The translations under genes and the position numbers were made by a program. A DNA stretch of 64,000 nt, from the NCBI RefSeq assembly GCF_000283155.1, contig NW_004454240.1, positions 3,507,781 to 3,571,780 of the forward strand, given 5' to 3'. Within the stretch, counting starts at the first letter, position 1. Each line of letters opens with the position of its first letter. The notes under the pieces were generated by a model. It ran no database searches. It was not told where the DNA came from and saw nothing but the letters and a program-made list of their open reading frames with translations. Shown piece by piece: positions 1 through 11,413 of this stretch. Origin of the DNA: Ceratotherium simum simum (taxonomy: Eukaryota > Chordata > Mammalia > Perissodactyla > Rhinocerotidae).

Positions 1-954
1 CCACACACACAGTCAACACAGTCCTGCCCCATGTGCACGCCCCGACCTCCCGAAGTGGACCCAGTCTCTCCACGGTGGAAGCCCCACATACTCCACCAAC
101 ACCCCACACTCTCCACCCGCTCCTTGTGAATGCCTTGCCCCACTGAAATCGGCTCAGTTGCCAGGCAGCAGAGAATCCAGTCACCAATCTATGCAGGCCC
201 ACAAGTTGCCTGAAAGCTTGTTGTTAGGTGGGGCCAGTCTCTAGGGTGGTCTGCCTGCCCTGACTGAGCTGGATTAAATCGGTGCTCTAGTGGGTGGGGC
301 AGACCTGGGCTAGCAGGCCTCAGGGAGAACTCCAATGGTGTCTGTGTCAGCACACCCACACCAGGCCACAACAATGGCCGCCGCCAGTGTCCCAGTCCCT
401 GGAGAGGTCTCACCTCTAACCGAGATGCACTCAGGGCCTATTAGGTGAGTCTCTTTTCACCAAAGCTCTATGCACCTTTCTTTCTGGTGATTTTCGGTTG
501 CTTTCTGAAACGGGTGAGTTTGCGCGTGGGCCCTTTAAGAGCCAGTTTTAATTTCTTTGTGAACCAGCTTTTCTGGGGGTACTCCCCAATGTTTTAGTAG
601 CAGGCAAAGTCAGTTATTCTGCCACTCGTCTAGGTTTTGCTGGGTCCACAAAATTCCCACAGCTGGGACGCTCCCAGGCTCAGGGCCCCGCTCCTCCAGG
701 GAGGGCTGCGTACCTGTGGGCTGCTGCCGGGCATCCGTGCAGCTGGCGGCTTGTGAAGGCGGCGTTTTTTCTCTCCTGAAGGGAGTTTCTACCTCTTCCA
801 CCTCAATTAGGGTTGTCCTTTGTTGCAAGAGTTCCTCTTATCCAGTTTTCAGTTCTCTAACGGGGTAATTTTTCCACGAGTAGTTGTAAATTGGCTGTGT
901 CCACGGGAGGAAGAGACTTCAGAGTCTGCTTACGCCGCCATCTTGACTTCCACC
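1..954 (-). mobile_element. LINE-1 5' region, minus strand, cut by window edge
   Basis: Read on the minus strand, a copy begins at about 954 with an AAGATGGCGGCGTAAGCAG-type L1 5' end and continues through a GC-richer 5' UTR toward position 1. It is the only piece in the window with an L1 5' end, so the copy may be long or full length to the left. It abuts older L1 ORF2 sequence at 955. Subfamily not assigned. Confidence 0.65.
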
Positions 955-1320
955 AATCCTTTCATTCCTGGAATAAATCACCCTTAGTCTTTGTATATAA
1001 CACTTTTAATATGCTGCCGAATTAAGTTTGCTGGTATTGTGTTGAGAATTTTTCCATCTATATTCATAAGTGATGTTGATCTGTGGTTTTCTTTTAATGT
1101 GAATTATTTGTCTATCTTTAGTATCAGGGAAATGCTCATTTCATAAAATGAGTTAGGAAGTGTCTTCTCATCTTCTTTGGGAAGATTTTGAGAAGAATTG
1201 GTATTAATTTATTTTTAGATGTTTGGCAGAATTAATCAGTGAAGCCATTTTGGTCTTAAGTTTTTTTCTTGGAAGGTTTTTGATTACTGATTCAATCTAT
1301 TTACTTGTTATTGTTCTATT
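955..1320 (-). repeat. L1 ORF2 fragment, antisense
   Basis: The plus strand contains GGTATTGTGTTGAGAATTTT and TGATGTTGATCTGTGG, the complement of the conserved L1 ORF2 reverse-transcriptase area. The reading frame is decayed. Confidence 0.7.
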
Positions 1321-1324
1321 CAGA

Positions 1325-1928
1325 TTTTCAATAAGATATAATAATTATGAACATATATACACCCAACAACAGATCCCAAATATATGTAGCAAAAATTGAC
1401 AATATTAAAGGGAGGAATAAATGATTCTACAGTAATAGTTGGAGACTCCAATACCCTACTTTTAATAATGGTTAGAATGCCCAGAGAGATGATCAATAAG
1501 GAGATAGAGAACTTAAATAACACTAGAAACCAACTAGACCTAACAGGCATATACAGAATCCTCCACCCAACAACAGCAGAATACACATTTTTTTCAAGTG
1601 CAAATGGGACATTCTCTACAATAGACCATATGTTAGCCCACAAAGCAAGTTTCAATAAATTCAAAAAGATTTATATCATACAAAGGATATTCTCTGAACA
1701 CAGTGAAAGAAAACTATAAATCAATAACAAAAGGAGAACTGGAAAATTCCAAATATGTGGAAAGCAAACAACATACTTTAAGTAACCAATGAGTGAAAGA
1801 AAAAAAAAATCACAAGGGAAACATTAGAAAATACTTTGAGACAAATAAAAATGAAAACACAACATACCAAAACTCATAAGATGAATGCAATGTTCAGAGG
1901 GAATTTTATAGCTGTGAATGTCTACATT
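1325..1928 (+). repeat. L1 ORF2 fragment, endonuclease end, sense
   Basis: The plus strand encodes a decayed L1 ORF2 piece. The frame at 1396-1719 keeps VIVGDSNT (for the usual GDFNT), NQLDLTGIYRILHPTTAEYT and FSTIDHMLAHK. The text CATATACAGAATCCTCCACC is typical of ancient mammalian L1M copies. It resumes at about 2690 after an inserted block. Confidence 0.75.
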
Positions 1929-1939
1929 ACAAAAGAAGA

Positions 1940-2219
1940 GGGCCACATTTGCAACAACATGGATGGGCCTGGAGGGTATTATGTTAAGTGAAGTAAGCCA
2001 GAAGGAGAAAGACAAACACAATATGATCTCACTCATATGTGGAATATAAACCAACACATGGACAGAGAAATCTGTATTGTGGTTACCAGGGGCAATGGGG
2101 GTGGGGGGTGGGCACAAGGGGTGAAGGGAGTCATATATATGGTGATGGACAAACAAAAATCTACAACCCAAAATTTCACAATGTTAAAAACTATTAAAAC
2201 ATCCATAAAAAAATTAAAT
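1940..2219 (+). mobile_element. L1 3' end, inserted into older L1
   Basis: A 5'-truncated L1 3' UTR (CAACATGGATGGGCCTGGAG, then AAGTGAAGTAAGCCAG, then CATATGTGGAATATAAACC). It is flanked by a near-perfect repeat ACAAAAGAAGA at 1929-1939 and ACAAAAAGAAGA at 2220-2231, the expected target-site duplication. Confidence 0.7.
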
Positions 2220-2231
2220 ACAAAAAGAAGA

Positions 2232-2470
2232 GGGCCAGCCCAGTGGCATAGCACTTAAGTGCGCGTGCTCCACTTCGGCCGCCCAAGTGTGCACAGGTTT
2301 GGATCCCTGGTGCACACCGATGCACTGCTTGTCAAGCCATGCTGTGGCAGCATGCCATATAAAGTAGAGGAAGATGGGCACGGATGTTAGCCCAGGGCCA
2401 AACTTCCTCGGCAAAAGAGGATTGGCATCAGATGTTAGCTCAGGGCTGATCTTCCTCACAAAAAAAAAAA
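2232..2470 (+). mobile_element. ERE SINE
   Basis: Equid tRNA-derived SINE with head GGGCCAGCCCAGTGGCATAG, B-box-like GGTTTGGATCCC, two tail blocks (GATGTTAGCCCAGGGCC and GATGTTAGCTCAGGGCTG) and an A10 end at 2461-2470. Confidence 0.9.
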
Positions 2471-2486
2471 GAAGAAGAAGAAAGAA

Positions 2487-2684
2487 GGGTCAGCCCGGTG
2501 GCGTAGTGATTAAGTTTGGTGTGCTCCACTTTGGTGGCCTGGGGTCACGGGTTTGGATCCCAGGCACAAACCTACACCACTCATCACCCATGCTGTGGTG
2601 GCGTCCCACATATAAAATAAAGGAAGATTGGCACAGATGTTAGCTCAGGATGAATCTTCCTCAACAAAAGAAAAGAAAAGACAA
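2487..2684 (+). mobile_element. ERE SINE, second copy in tandem
   Basis: Head GGGTCAGCCCGGTGGCGTAG, B-box-like GGTTTGGATCCC, one tail block, then an A-rich end. It is of a different ERE subtype from the copy before it and starts 17 nt after that copy's poly(A). Confidence 0.9.
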
Positions 2685-2689
2685 GAAAT

Positions 2690-3004
2690 ATCTATAATAA
2701 ACAACTTAACTTTATACCTTAAGGAAGTAAAAAGGAAGAGCAAATTAAACCCAATCTATCAGAAAGAAAGAAATAATAAATATTAGAGCTGAGATAAACA
2801 AAATGGAGACTAAAGGAATAATAGAGACAATCAATGAAACAAAAGTTGGCTCTTTGAAAAAATCAAAAAAACTGACTAATCTTTAGCTAGAATTACCAAA
2901 AAATAAAAAAAGAAAGAGAGAGCAAGAGAAGACCCAAATTTCTAAAATCAGAAATGAAAGTGGGGACACTACTACTTTACCTTACAGATATAAAAGAGAT
3001 TATA
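2690..3004 (+). repeat. L1 ORF2 fragment, sense, continues after 3219
   Basis: Text such as ATTAGAGCTGAGATAAACAA and TTGGCTCTTTGAAAAAATC is L1 ORF2 between endonuclease and reverse transcriptase. It follows on directly from the piece ending at 1928. Confidence 0.75.
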
Positions 3005-3218
3005 TGGGCCGGCCCCGTGGCTTAGCCGTTAAGTGCGTGCGCTCTGCTGCTGGCGGCCTGGCTTCGGATCCCAGGCACGCACCAACACACCACTTCTCTG
3101 GCCATGCTGAGGCTGCGTCCCACATACAGCAACTAAAAGAATGTGCAGCTATGACATACAACTATCTACTGGGGCTTTGGGGGGAAAAAGTAAATAAATA
3201 AAATCTTAAAAAAAAAAA
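3005..3218 (+). mobile_element. ERE1 SINE with target-site duplication
   Basis: Head GGGCCGGCCCCGTGGCTTAG, B box GCTTCGGATCCC, tail CAACTATCTACTGGGGC and a poly(A). It is flanked by AGAGATTATA at 2995-3004 and 3219-3228. Confidence 0.95.
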
Positions 3219-3346
3219 AGAGATTATAAGAAAATACTATGAAAAATTGTACACCAACAAATTAGATAACCTAGATGAAATGGACAAGTTTCTAAATACA
3301 CACAAACTACCAAAACTGATTCAAAAAGAAATACAATTAACATCTT
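3219..3346 (+). repeat. L1 ORF2 fragment, sense, after ERE1
   Basis: Continues the L1 interrupted by ERE1 (GAAAAATTGTACACCAACAA, then CAAACTACCAAAACTGA). Confidence 0.75.
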
Positions 3347-3860
3347 AAATTTATACCAATCTAATTTGGATTAATACCAACTAAGCTTTATTAGTGTACA
3401 AAACTTTGTCCTTATACAGCTCCATCCCACCTTCCTTATGTTATTTTCACAAATCACATCTTTGTACGTTGTGTACCTATTAACATAGATTTGTACTTTT
3501 ATTTTATGTGTTTGTCTTTTAAATCATATAGGAAAATAAAAGAAGTTATAGACTAGAAGTACAATAATACTGGCTTTTATGTTTACCTTTGTAGCTACCT
3601 TTATCTTTGTTCTTTATTTCTTTTTACGGCTTTGACTTACTGCCTAGTGTCCTTTTATTTCAGCCTGAAAGACTACCTTTAGCATTTCTTGTAGGACAGG
3701 CCTGCCAGTGACAAACTCCCTCAGCTTTTGTTTATCTGGGAATGTTTTAATTTCTCCTTCATTTTTGAAAGATATTTTTGTCAGGTATAGAATTCTTGGT
3801 TGAAAGTTTTTTTTTCTCTCAGCACTTTAAATATGTCATCCCACTGCCTTTTATCTTCCA
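3347..3860. repeat. L1-associated sequence, orientation uncertain
   Basis: AT-rich text containing GTAGGACAGGCCTGCCAGTG and GTATAGAATTCTTGGTTG, phrases that occur beside ancient mammalian L1 copies. I could not assign the part of the element or the strand. Confidence 0.45.
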
Positions 3861-6800
3861 TGTTTTTTGATAACAATATGCATTCTTCTCAAGTGCACAT
3901 GGAGCAATTTCCAAGATAGAACATATGCTAGGCAATAAAACAAACCTCAATAAATTTAAAATAATAGAAATTATGTTCTCTGACCACAGTGGAATGAATT
4001 TAGAAAGCAAAAATAGAAAGAAATTTAGGAAACTCACAAATATGTGGAAATTAAACAACAAATTCCTAAATAACCATTGGTCAAAGAAAAAGATCGAAAG
4101 AGAAATTAGAAAATACTTTGAGATCAATGAAAATGAAGACAAAACATACCAAGACTTATGTGAAATGTGACCCAAGCAGTGTTTAGAGGGAAATTTATAG
4201 CTATAAATGCTTATGTTAAAAAAGAGGAAAAATTTCAAATCAATAATTTAACCTTCCATCTTAAGACACTGGGAAAAAGAGCAAACTAAATGTGAAGCAA
4301 GCAGAAGGAAACTTCCTTTCTAGAGTGGAATGACTAGACTGAAAATAAATGAAATAGAGAGTATAAAATAGTAGAGAAAATCAATAAAACCAAAAGTTGA
4401 TTCTTTGAAAAGCTTAGCAAAATTGACAAACTTATAGCTATACTGACCAAGAAAAAAATAGAGATGACTCAAATTACTAAATCAGAAATGAAAGAGAGGA
4501 CATTACTACAGATCTTACAGAAATGAAAAGGATTATAAAGGAATATTATGAATAATTGTGTGTCAATAAAAGAGACAACTTGCATGAAATGGAAATATTC
4601 CTAGAAAGATTAAACTACCAAAACTGACTAAACAAGAAATAGACAACATGAATGGATCTATAACAAGTAAAAGGATTGAATTAGTAAAAACAAAAACAAA
4701 AAAAACAGCTATAAAGAAAGTCTCAGCACAGATGGATTCACTGGGGAATTGTACCAAACATTTAAAAAAGAATTAATAGCAATTCTCCATAAACTTTTCC
4801 TAAAAAAACAGCAGAGGAGGTAATACTTTCCAACTCCTTCTTTGAGGCCAGTATTACCCTGACACTAAAACCAGATGATGATATCACAAGAAAAGAAAAC
4901 TACAAACTAATATCTCATATGAATATAGATGCAAAAATCCTCAATAATCCAGACATTCCACCCAACAACAATAGAATATACATTGTTCCCAAGAGGATAT
5001 GGAACATTCTCCAGGATAGACAGTATGCTAGGCCATAAAACAAAACACTAGCAACAAAATTCAGCAACATATAAATGATTTATACACCATGACCAAGTGT
5101 GATTTATCAGAGAAAAGGAAGGATGGTTTAACATCTGAAAATCAATTAATACACCATATCAATAGAATATAAAACAAAAAATAGCCATCTCAATATACAC
5201 AGACAAAAGCATTTGACAAAATCCAACACACTTTCACGATAAAAAAGCATTGAACAAACTAGGAATAGAAAGGAAGTTTCTCAACTTTATAAAAGGCATC
5301 TAAGAAATACTCACAACTAACATCCATAAGATCAGGAACAAGACAAGGATGTCTGTTCTTGCCATTTCTATTCAACATGGTACTAAAGGTTTTAGCCTGG
5401 GCAACCAGGCACAGAAATAGTAATAAAAGGCATCCACATTGGAAAGAAGAAATAAAACCATCTTTATTCACAGATGACAAGTTCTTGTACATAGAAAATC
5501 CAAAGGAGTCCATTAAATACCTATTAGAACTAATAAACAAGTTTAGTAAGATTGCAGGATACAAGATCAACATAGAATAATAAATTGTATTTCTATATAC
5601 TTGCAATGAGCAACCAGAATATGAAAATAAGAAAATTGAATTTACAATAGCTTCAAAAAGAATAAAATATTTAGGAATAAATTTAACAAAAAACATATAA
5701 AACTTATGCATACTCTGAAAACTTCGTTGAAAGAAATTAAAGAAGATCTAAATATACGTAAAAACATCCTGTGTTCATGGATTAGAATATTTAATATCGT
5801 TAAGATGACAGTACTCGCTAAATTGATCTACAGATTCAACACAATCCCTATCAAAATCCCCGCTGCCTTGTTTGCAGAAATTGACAAGCTCATCCTAACA
5901 TTCATATGGAAATGCAAGGGACCCAAAATAACCAAAACAATCTTGAAGAAGAACAAAGTTGGAGGACTCACACTTTCTGATTTCAAAACTTACCACAAAG
6001 CTACAGTAATCAAGATCATGTGGTACTAGCATAAGGATAGACATATAGATTAATGAAATAGAATTGAGAGTCCAGATATGAACCCATGTGTCTACTGTCA
6101 ACTGGCTTTCAACAAGGGTGCAAGAACATTCAATGGGGAAAGAATAGTCTTTTCAATAAATGGTACCATGACAACTAGATAGCCACATGCAAAAGAATGA
6201 AATTGAACACTTACCTCATACCATATACAAAAATTAACTCAAAATGGATCAAAGACCTAAATGTAAGAGCTAAAACTATAAAACTCTTAGAAGAAAACAT
6301 GGGAGCAAATCTGCATGACCTTGGATTTGGCAATGGATTCTCATATATGACACAAAGCACAAGAAACACAATTAAAAATAGATAAATTAGATTTCATCAA
6401 AATGAAGAACTTCTATGCTTTAAAGGACACTATAAAGAAAATGGAAAAACAATCCCTAGGATGGGAGAAATATTTGCAAATCATAGGATACTTGTATCTA
6501 GTATATATAAACAACTTTTAAAACTCAATGATAAACAGATAATAATAGACAACAGATAATAATAAACAAATGGCCAATAAGTGCATGAAAATGTTCTCAA
6601 AATCATTAGTCAACAGAGGAATGTATATTAGAACCACAATGAGCTACCACTTCACATCTACTAGAATGGTGATAATCAAAAAGTCAGATAATAACAAGTG
6701 TTGATGAGGATGTGGAGAAATCAGAACCCTCACACACTGCTGGAGAGAATTTAAAATGGTGCAGCCACTTTGGAAAACAGTTTGGCACTTCCTCACATGG

Positions 6801-7361
6801 TTAGACATAGAGCTACCGCATGATCCAACAATTTCAACCCTAGGTATATACTCCCCCAAAATGAAAACATACTCACACAAAAACTTGTTCATGAATGTTT
6901 ATAGCAGCCAAAAGGTGGAAACAACCTAAGCATCTATCAACTGATGAATAGATAAATTAAATATGCTATATCCATACAGTGAAAACTTATTCCACAATAA
7001 AAAGAAATGAAGTACTGATACATGCCAAAACATGGATGCACCTTAAAAACATTACATTAAGTGAATGAAGCCAGTAACAGAAAGCCACGTATTGTATGAC
7101 CCCAATTATATGAAATGCCCATAACAGGCAAATCCACAGGCACAGAAAGTTGATTAGTGGTTGCCAGGAGTTGCAGAGAGGGAGGAAGGGGGAATGACTG
7201 CTAATACAGTTATAGGATTTTTTTTGAGGTGATGAAAATGTTCTCAAGTTGACTGTGGTAATGGTTGCACGTATGCTAAAAACCATTGAACTGCATACTT
7301 TAAATGGATGAATTTCATGGTATGTGAATTATATCTCAATAAAGCTGTTCTTTTTTAAAAA
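3861..7361 (+). mobile_element. Ancient LINE-1, ORF2 to 3' end, sense
   Basis: About 3.5 kb of L1 in order: the endonuclease end (3870-4200), the ORF2 middle, reverse transcriptase (the frame at 5359-5580 has LFTDDKFLYIENPKES, with Thr in place of the usual Ala of FADD), the ORF2 C-terminal region (5706-6029, [18 protein letters not shown]), then a long 3' UTR ending in AATAAAGCTGTTC and an A-rich tail. Many stops; inactive. A foreign endonuclease patch sits at about 4948-5044. Confidence 0.85.
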
Positions 7362-8679
7362 TCTCCACTTAGACCATTAAACGAAAAGAAGAAGAACTTG
7401 TGATCCACTCAGGCCAGTTCAATTAGTGGAGGTTTCATGTACAGAGCAATAGGGAAAGAAATATGGGACTTGAAGAGACAGAATCTTAGAATGGTCTGGC
7501 CTCATGGAGGCTGGAATTGGATCCTAAGCTAGTCAAGAGACCTCAGCGTCGTGAGTTTAAATATTCGCTCTTAGCCGCTCTTTTCATTCTTTCAGATTCA
7601 ACTTCCAGTGCCAGCTGCTTGACTTTCTCCAGTTCCCGATTCAGATTCCTTTTTGCACAGAATTTCCTGCCAGACTACCTTTAAGGCACCACCAAGTGGA
7701 CTGCCCTTTGGTCAGACAGCCAACTTGATCCAACTAGCCATGCCTACCCATACCCCACCTGACTGGATTCAATTACTTCCTCTTGTCTCCCTTGCTCCGA
7801 CAGCACCCTGAGCCTCTCTCTATTATGGTCTTTAGCCTCTTGGATTCTGGCCACTAAGTATACATTTCTCTCCCAGAAACCTGGCCTAATTCTTTTCTGC
7901 TTCCCCCTGGGCATCTGGCAGAGTCAGGCACAATATAGGTACCAAGTAAAAATGCATTCAACAATAATGATAATGACATTTATCATGTGTTTACAATGTA
8001 GCAGGCACTGCATTTTCATGCATTAACTCATTTAATCCTCACATCAGTCCTATCGGGTAAATACTATTATTATCCCCATAATACTGATGAGGAAACTGTG
8101 GCTTTAGAGAAGTTGCAAATTATATGAAACCCAGAGGACTAGCAGATACTTAAAATGATAGTGAATCCAGCTTCAGAGAGTTCTCTACAGGCTGGAGTGA
8201 TGAGTTGAAACGGACAATGTGAAATGTTAGAGTGCCAAATGTATCATGTAACTAGCCCCACCCCTCACCCCCAATCCAACTGCACAAGTCTAGGAAGAGG
8301 AAGATGGGGTTTAGCAGCAGCAAATTTGGAAGCCCCTTTGAGCTTTCCCCTTTTCCCTCATCCCCTCTAATCAACCATTCGGCAAGTGAGGTTGCAGTCA
8401 GTTCCACAATATTCTTCCCAGTCATGACTTCCTCTCCATTCTCACTGACTCTGCCCTAGTTGAAGACACTACCATCCCCTCCTTAGACCACCACAAAAGT
8501 CTCCTAGGTGACCTTGCCTCCAGCCACCCCTTTCTCCACACTTAGTGTGTTTCTAAAACCCTACTTGGCACACTTTCCCTTCAAGACTCCCTAGATGTCT
8601 CCTTACTAAATTGTGATCCCTTGAGGTAGAGACCAGACTTTGTGTATCTTTGTGTTTCTCCCCACCACCATCAAAAAAA

Positions 8680-8680
<1 letters not shown>
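7362..8680. other. Intergenic sequence with one MIR
   Basis: No gene seen. A MIR occupies about 7960-8140 (CAGGCACTGCATTTTCATGC, then ACTGATGAGGAAACTG). The rest looks unique. Confidence 0.6.

Positions 8681-8717
<37 letters not shown>
8681..8717. repeat. (AC)n microsatellite
   Basis: A perfect AC run of about 18 units following a short A run; a likely polymorphic marker. Confidence 0.95.
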
Positions 8718-8719
<2 letters not shown>

Positions 8720-9084
8720 GTGTTCAGTGCAGTTCTTGGCGTGATGCATGCTTCTCAAATTTCCTGGTTTTACTTAAGAGAGCAGATGTCAACTTCTTCA
8801 CTGAGGATGATAAGCAAGTGAGGAGAAAGGCCAGCACCACCACCCCTGGCATACTCTCATGTCCCCAGCCTACCATGACGCTGGGAACCTTTCTGTTATC
8901 AGCTGATGAGGCAGTATCCTTTCCCTCCTTGCCCTGGGTCACCAGCAGCTCTGTCTGACAGATATAGACCCATCTGATCACCAGTTAAGTGAAACTACCC
9001 AGAGGTTCATCCAAGGGCCAGACACACGGAGATGGCTAGAGGAGCTAGGTTGTTTCCACCTCACAGGAAAGAGTGCACTAGGGT

Positions 9085-9240
9085 GGCATCCACCAATAGC
9101 CTTTACATCTCACTTTAAGCTTTCACATCATTTTCATCCTTAAGTATCCTGTAAGGGAGGTAGAGCAGGGGCTTCACATTTCAAATGAGGAAACTGAGGC
9201 TTAGAAAGGGAACAGGAACTGTCCAGAGTCAGTGAGGCTG
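9085..9240. repeat. MIR
   Basis: MIR core text TTTCAAATGAGGAAACTGAG with upstream CCTTAAGTATCCTGTAAGG. Confidence 0.65.
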
Positions 9241-9544
9241 CACATGAAATCCCAACTCCAACATGCACACATAGGCTCACGGCAATCTCCAGGGTACCCA
9301 GTTAGGTCACCGGCTCCTCACTGTAGCCTTCACTTTAGGCCTGATGGGGAGCTCACCTCTCCCTGGCCCTGCCCCTCCTCTCTACAACGTCCCACACAGG
9401 AGAGGCTTCTCACCTTCTGCAGGCCTGTGACCTCCCTACTTATAATTGAAACATATGCCCCTCTAGCAACTTCTTAGCTCCCTTTCATCCTTAATTTTTC
9501 TCCATAGATTTATAACTACCTAACATTCTATAAATTTTATTTAT

Positions 9545-9705
9545 TTTGTTTACTGTCTGTCTCCTTTCACTAGAATGTGAGTTCCATGAGGGAGGGGATT
9601 TTTCTATGTTTTTGCCTCTCATATTCACTGCTGTGTTCCTCAGTGTCTAGAACAGTGCCTGGCATATCGTGAGTGCTCGATAAGTATTTGTAGAATGAAT
9701 GGAGA
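9545..9705 (+). repeat. L2 3' end, sense
   Basis: CACTAGAATGTGAGTTCC, then CAGTGCCTGGCATATCG, then CGATAAGTATTTGTAGAATG matches the L2 3' end in order. Confidence 0.8.
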
Positions 9706-10059
9706 GTCATAGCTGAAATCTCCCTCCGCCAGCTATCCAGCCTGCAAAACACCACAGTGGGTACAACCTGCTGCCAGTCCATTGAGTGTGGAATGGGTAA
9801 TGGGGTTAAAGAGAACTGCTTGGTCCACTTAAAGGGCTAAAGCTGGTGTCTTTCCTTCAAGTCTCCATGTCATGACATGTAGCCCACAACTACCTACCCC
9901 TGTAGCCTAGACAGGCTCCCCTTCTCTCAACTTACCTAGTACTTCTCAGCAGAAACTTCAGATTCCAGCCGAAACTCTGCTCCACTACTTCAAACTCTCT
10001 CCCAGTTTTACCCAGTTTCATTGACATCTCCATTTACCACCTCTTTCCTGGATAGTAAT

Positions 10060-10910
10060 TCAATCCAATAAACACCAGCTTACCATGCACAAGGTACCAG
10101 GCTGTTTCCAGGATGTTGATTCAACACACAATTGTTGAGTACCTACAAGATGCCATACAAGGACAAATAAGATGTGATTCCTGTCCTCAAGTTTCTCCCA
10201 GTCTAGTGAGGGAGTCTAGAATGTAACCAGATCCATATTAATCAGTGTGATCAGTTTTGTGACAAAGAGAAGTCCAGAGGTTGTGGGACCCCAGAAGAGA
10301 AGCCTTCAACACAGACTGGCTCCCAGAAGGAGAGGCTGTGTAAGCTGAGGCTCGAAGGATGAGAAGGAGTTTGCCAAGTGATAAATTAGGAAGAAAGAAG
10401 ATGTTTCAGACAGAGGAAGCAGCATGTGCCAAAGTCTAGAGATGGGCAAGAGTTGTCTGTAAGATAGGAGTGCTGCCATCTATACAGGGAGTGGAAGAAA
10501 TGAGGCTGGGAATAAGGCGTCAGACCATGCAGGGCCTTGTAGGCCATGGCGAGGAGTTTGGATTTTATCTGAAGACCACTGGGGAACCACTGGAGGGCAT
10601 TTCAGGGGTGTGAAGCATGGATTGTAGAGGCAAAATGAACTCAGGAAAACCAGTTAGGAAACACTATGGTATTCCAGGTGAGTGGTGAAAGATGATGATG
10701 GTCTGGTGGTGGCAGTGCAGATACAGAGGAGAGGACAGACTCAAACTTGAGAGGTAGAGAGGAGAGAAAAACCACTGAAGTTGGGGACTGGTTGCTGGAG
10801 GATTTGGTTCAGAACGGGAGAGATGCTAAGCTGGGTTGGGGCCATGGTGGCTTTGAGGTGCTGGTGGAACATCAAAGGGGAGGTGCCCAGTAGGCAAATA
10901 GACTCATGAG
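10060..10910 (-). repeat. L2 LINE fossil
   Basis: Antisense L2 on the plus strand, in order: TTGTTGAGTACCTACAAG, CCTGTCCTCAAGTTTCTCCC, GCAGCATGTGCCAAAGTC, GCAGGGCCTTGTAGGCCATG, and TTTGAGGTGCTGGTGGAACA near its end. The RT-complementary part is shortened. Confidence 0.75.
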
Positions 10911-11217
10911 TGCCAACATTTCCCTCATGTAGCTCAGTCCTATCCAACTTTGGAATCTCCCTTCTCTTCATCATTTTCACCCCTTTGCCCTGTTATTTCT
11001 GCCAGATTTCTTTGTTCATACTTCACTTCCCTCTTCCTTCTGAGGCCATCATCTTGTCTGCCCACCTCCTTCCCACCTGCCTGCCCACTTTCTTCCCATT
11101 ACATTATTCTCTGTTCCATCCCAAGTAAATATCCCTAAGTACATCTGAGTACAACTGCATATTTCCAATTAATACATTATTCTTTTTCCAGTCAGTCAAT
11201 TTCTTCATCATAGTGAA

Positions 11218-11413
11218 TTTTTTTTTTTGGCTGAGGAAGATTTGCCCTGAGCTAACATCCATGCCGATCTTCCTCTATTTTTTTTAGTATGTGGGCCACC
11301 AGCACAGCATAGCTGCTAACAGAGTGGTGTAGGTCCATGCCCAGGAACTAAACCCTGGGCTGCTGAAGTGGAGTGTGCTGAACTTAACCACTAGGCCACT
11401 GGGGCTGGCCCCA
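11218..11413 (-). mobile_element. ERE SINE, minus strand, with target-site duplication
   Basis: On the minus strand: GGGGCCAGCCCCAGTGGCCT, B-box-like GGGTTTAGTTCC, one tail block, then a poly(A). CATAGTGAA flanks it at 11209-11217 and 11414-11422. Confidence 0.92.

Noticed and set aside
1396..6385. Open frames of 60-110 codons as host genes
   Set aside because: They are fragments of L1 ORF2 (endonuclease and reverse-transcriptase text) broken by stops.
8681..8717. Short regular repeats as a CRISPR array
   Set aside because: These and the other tandem arrays are microsatellites with no spacers, in a mammalian genome.
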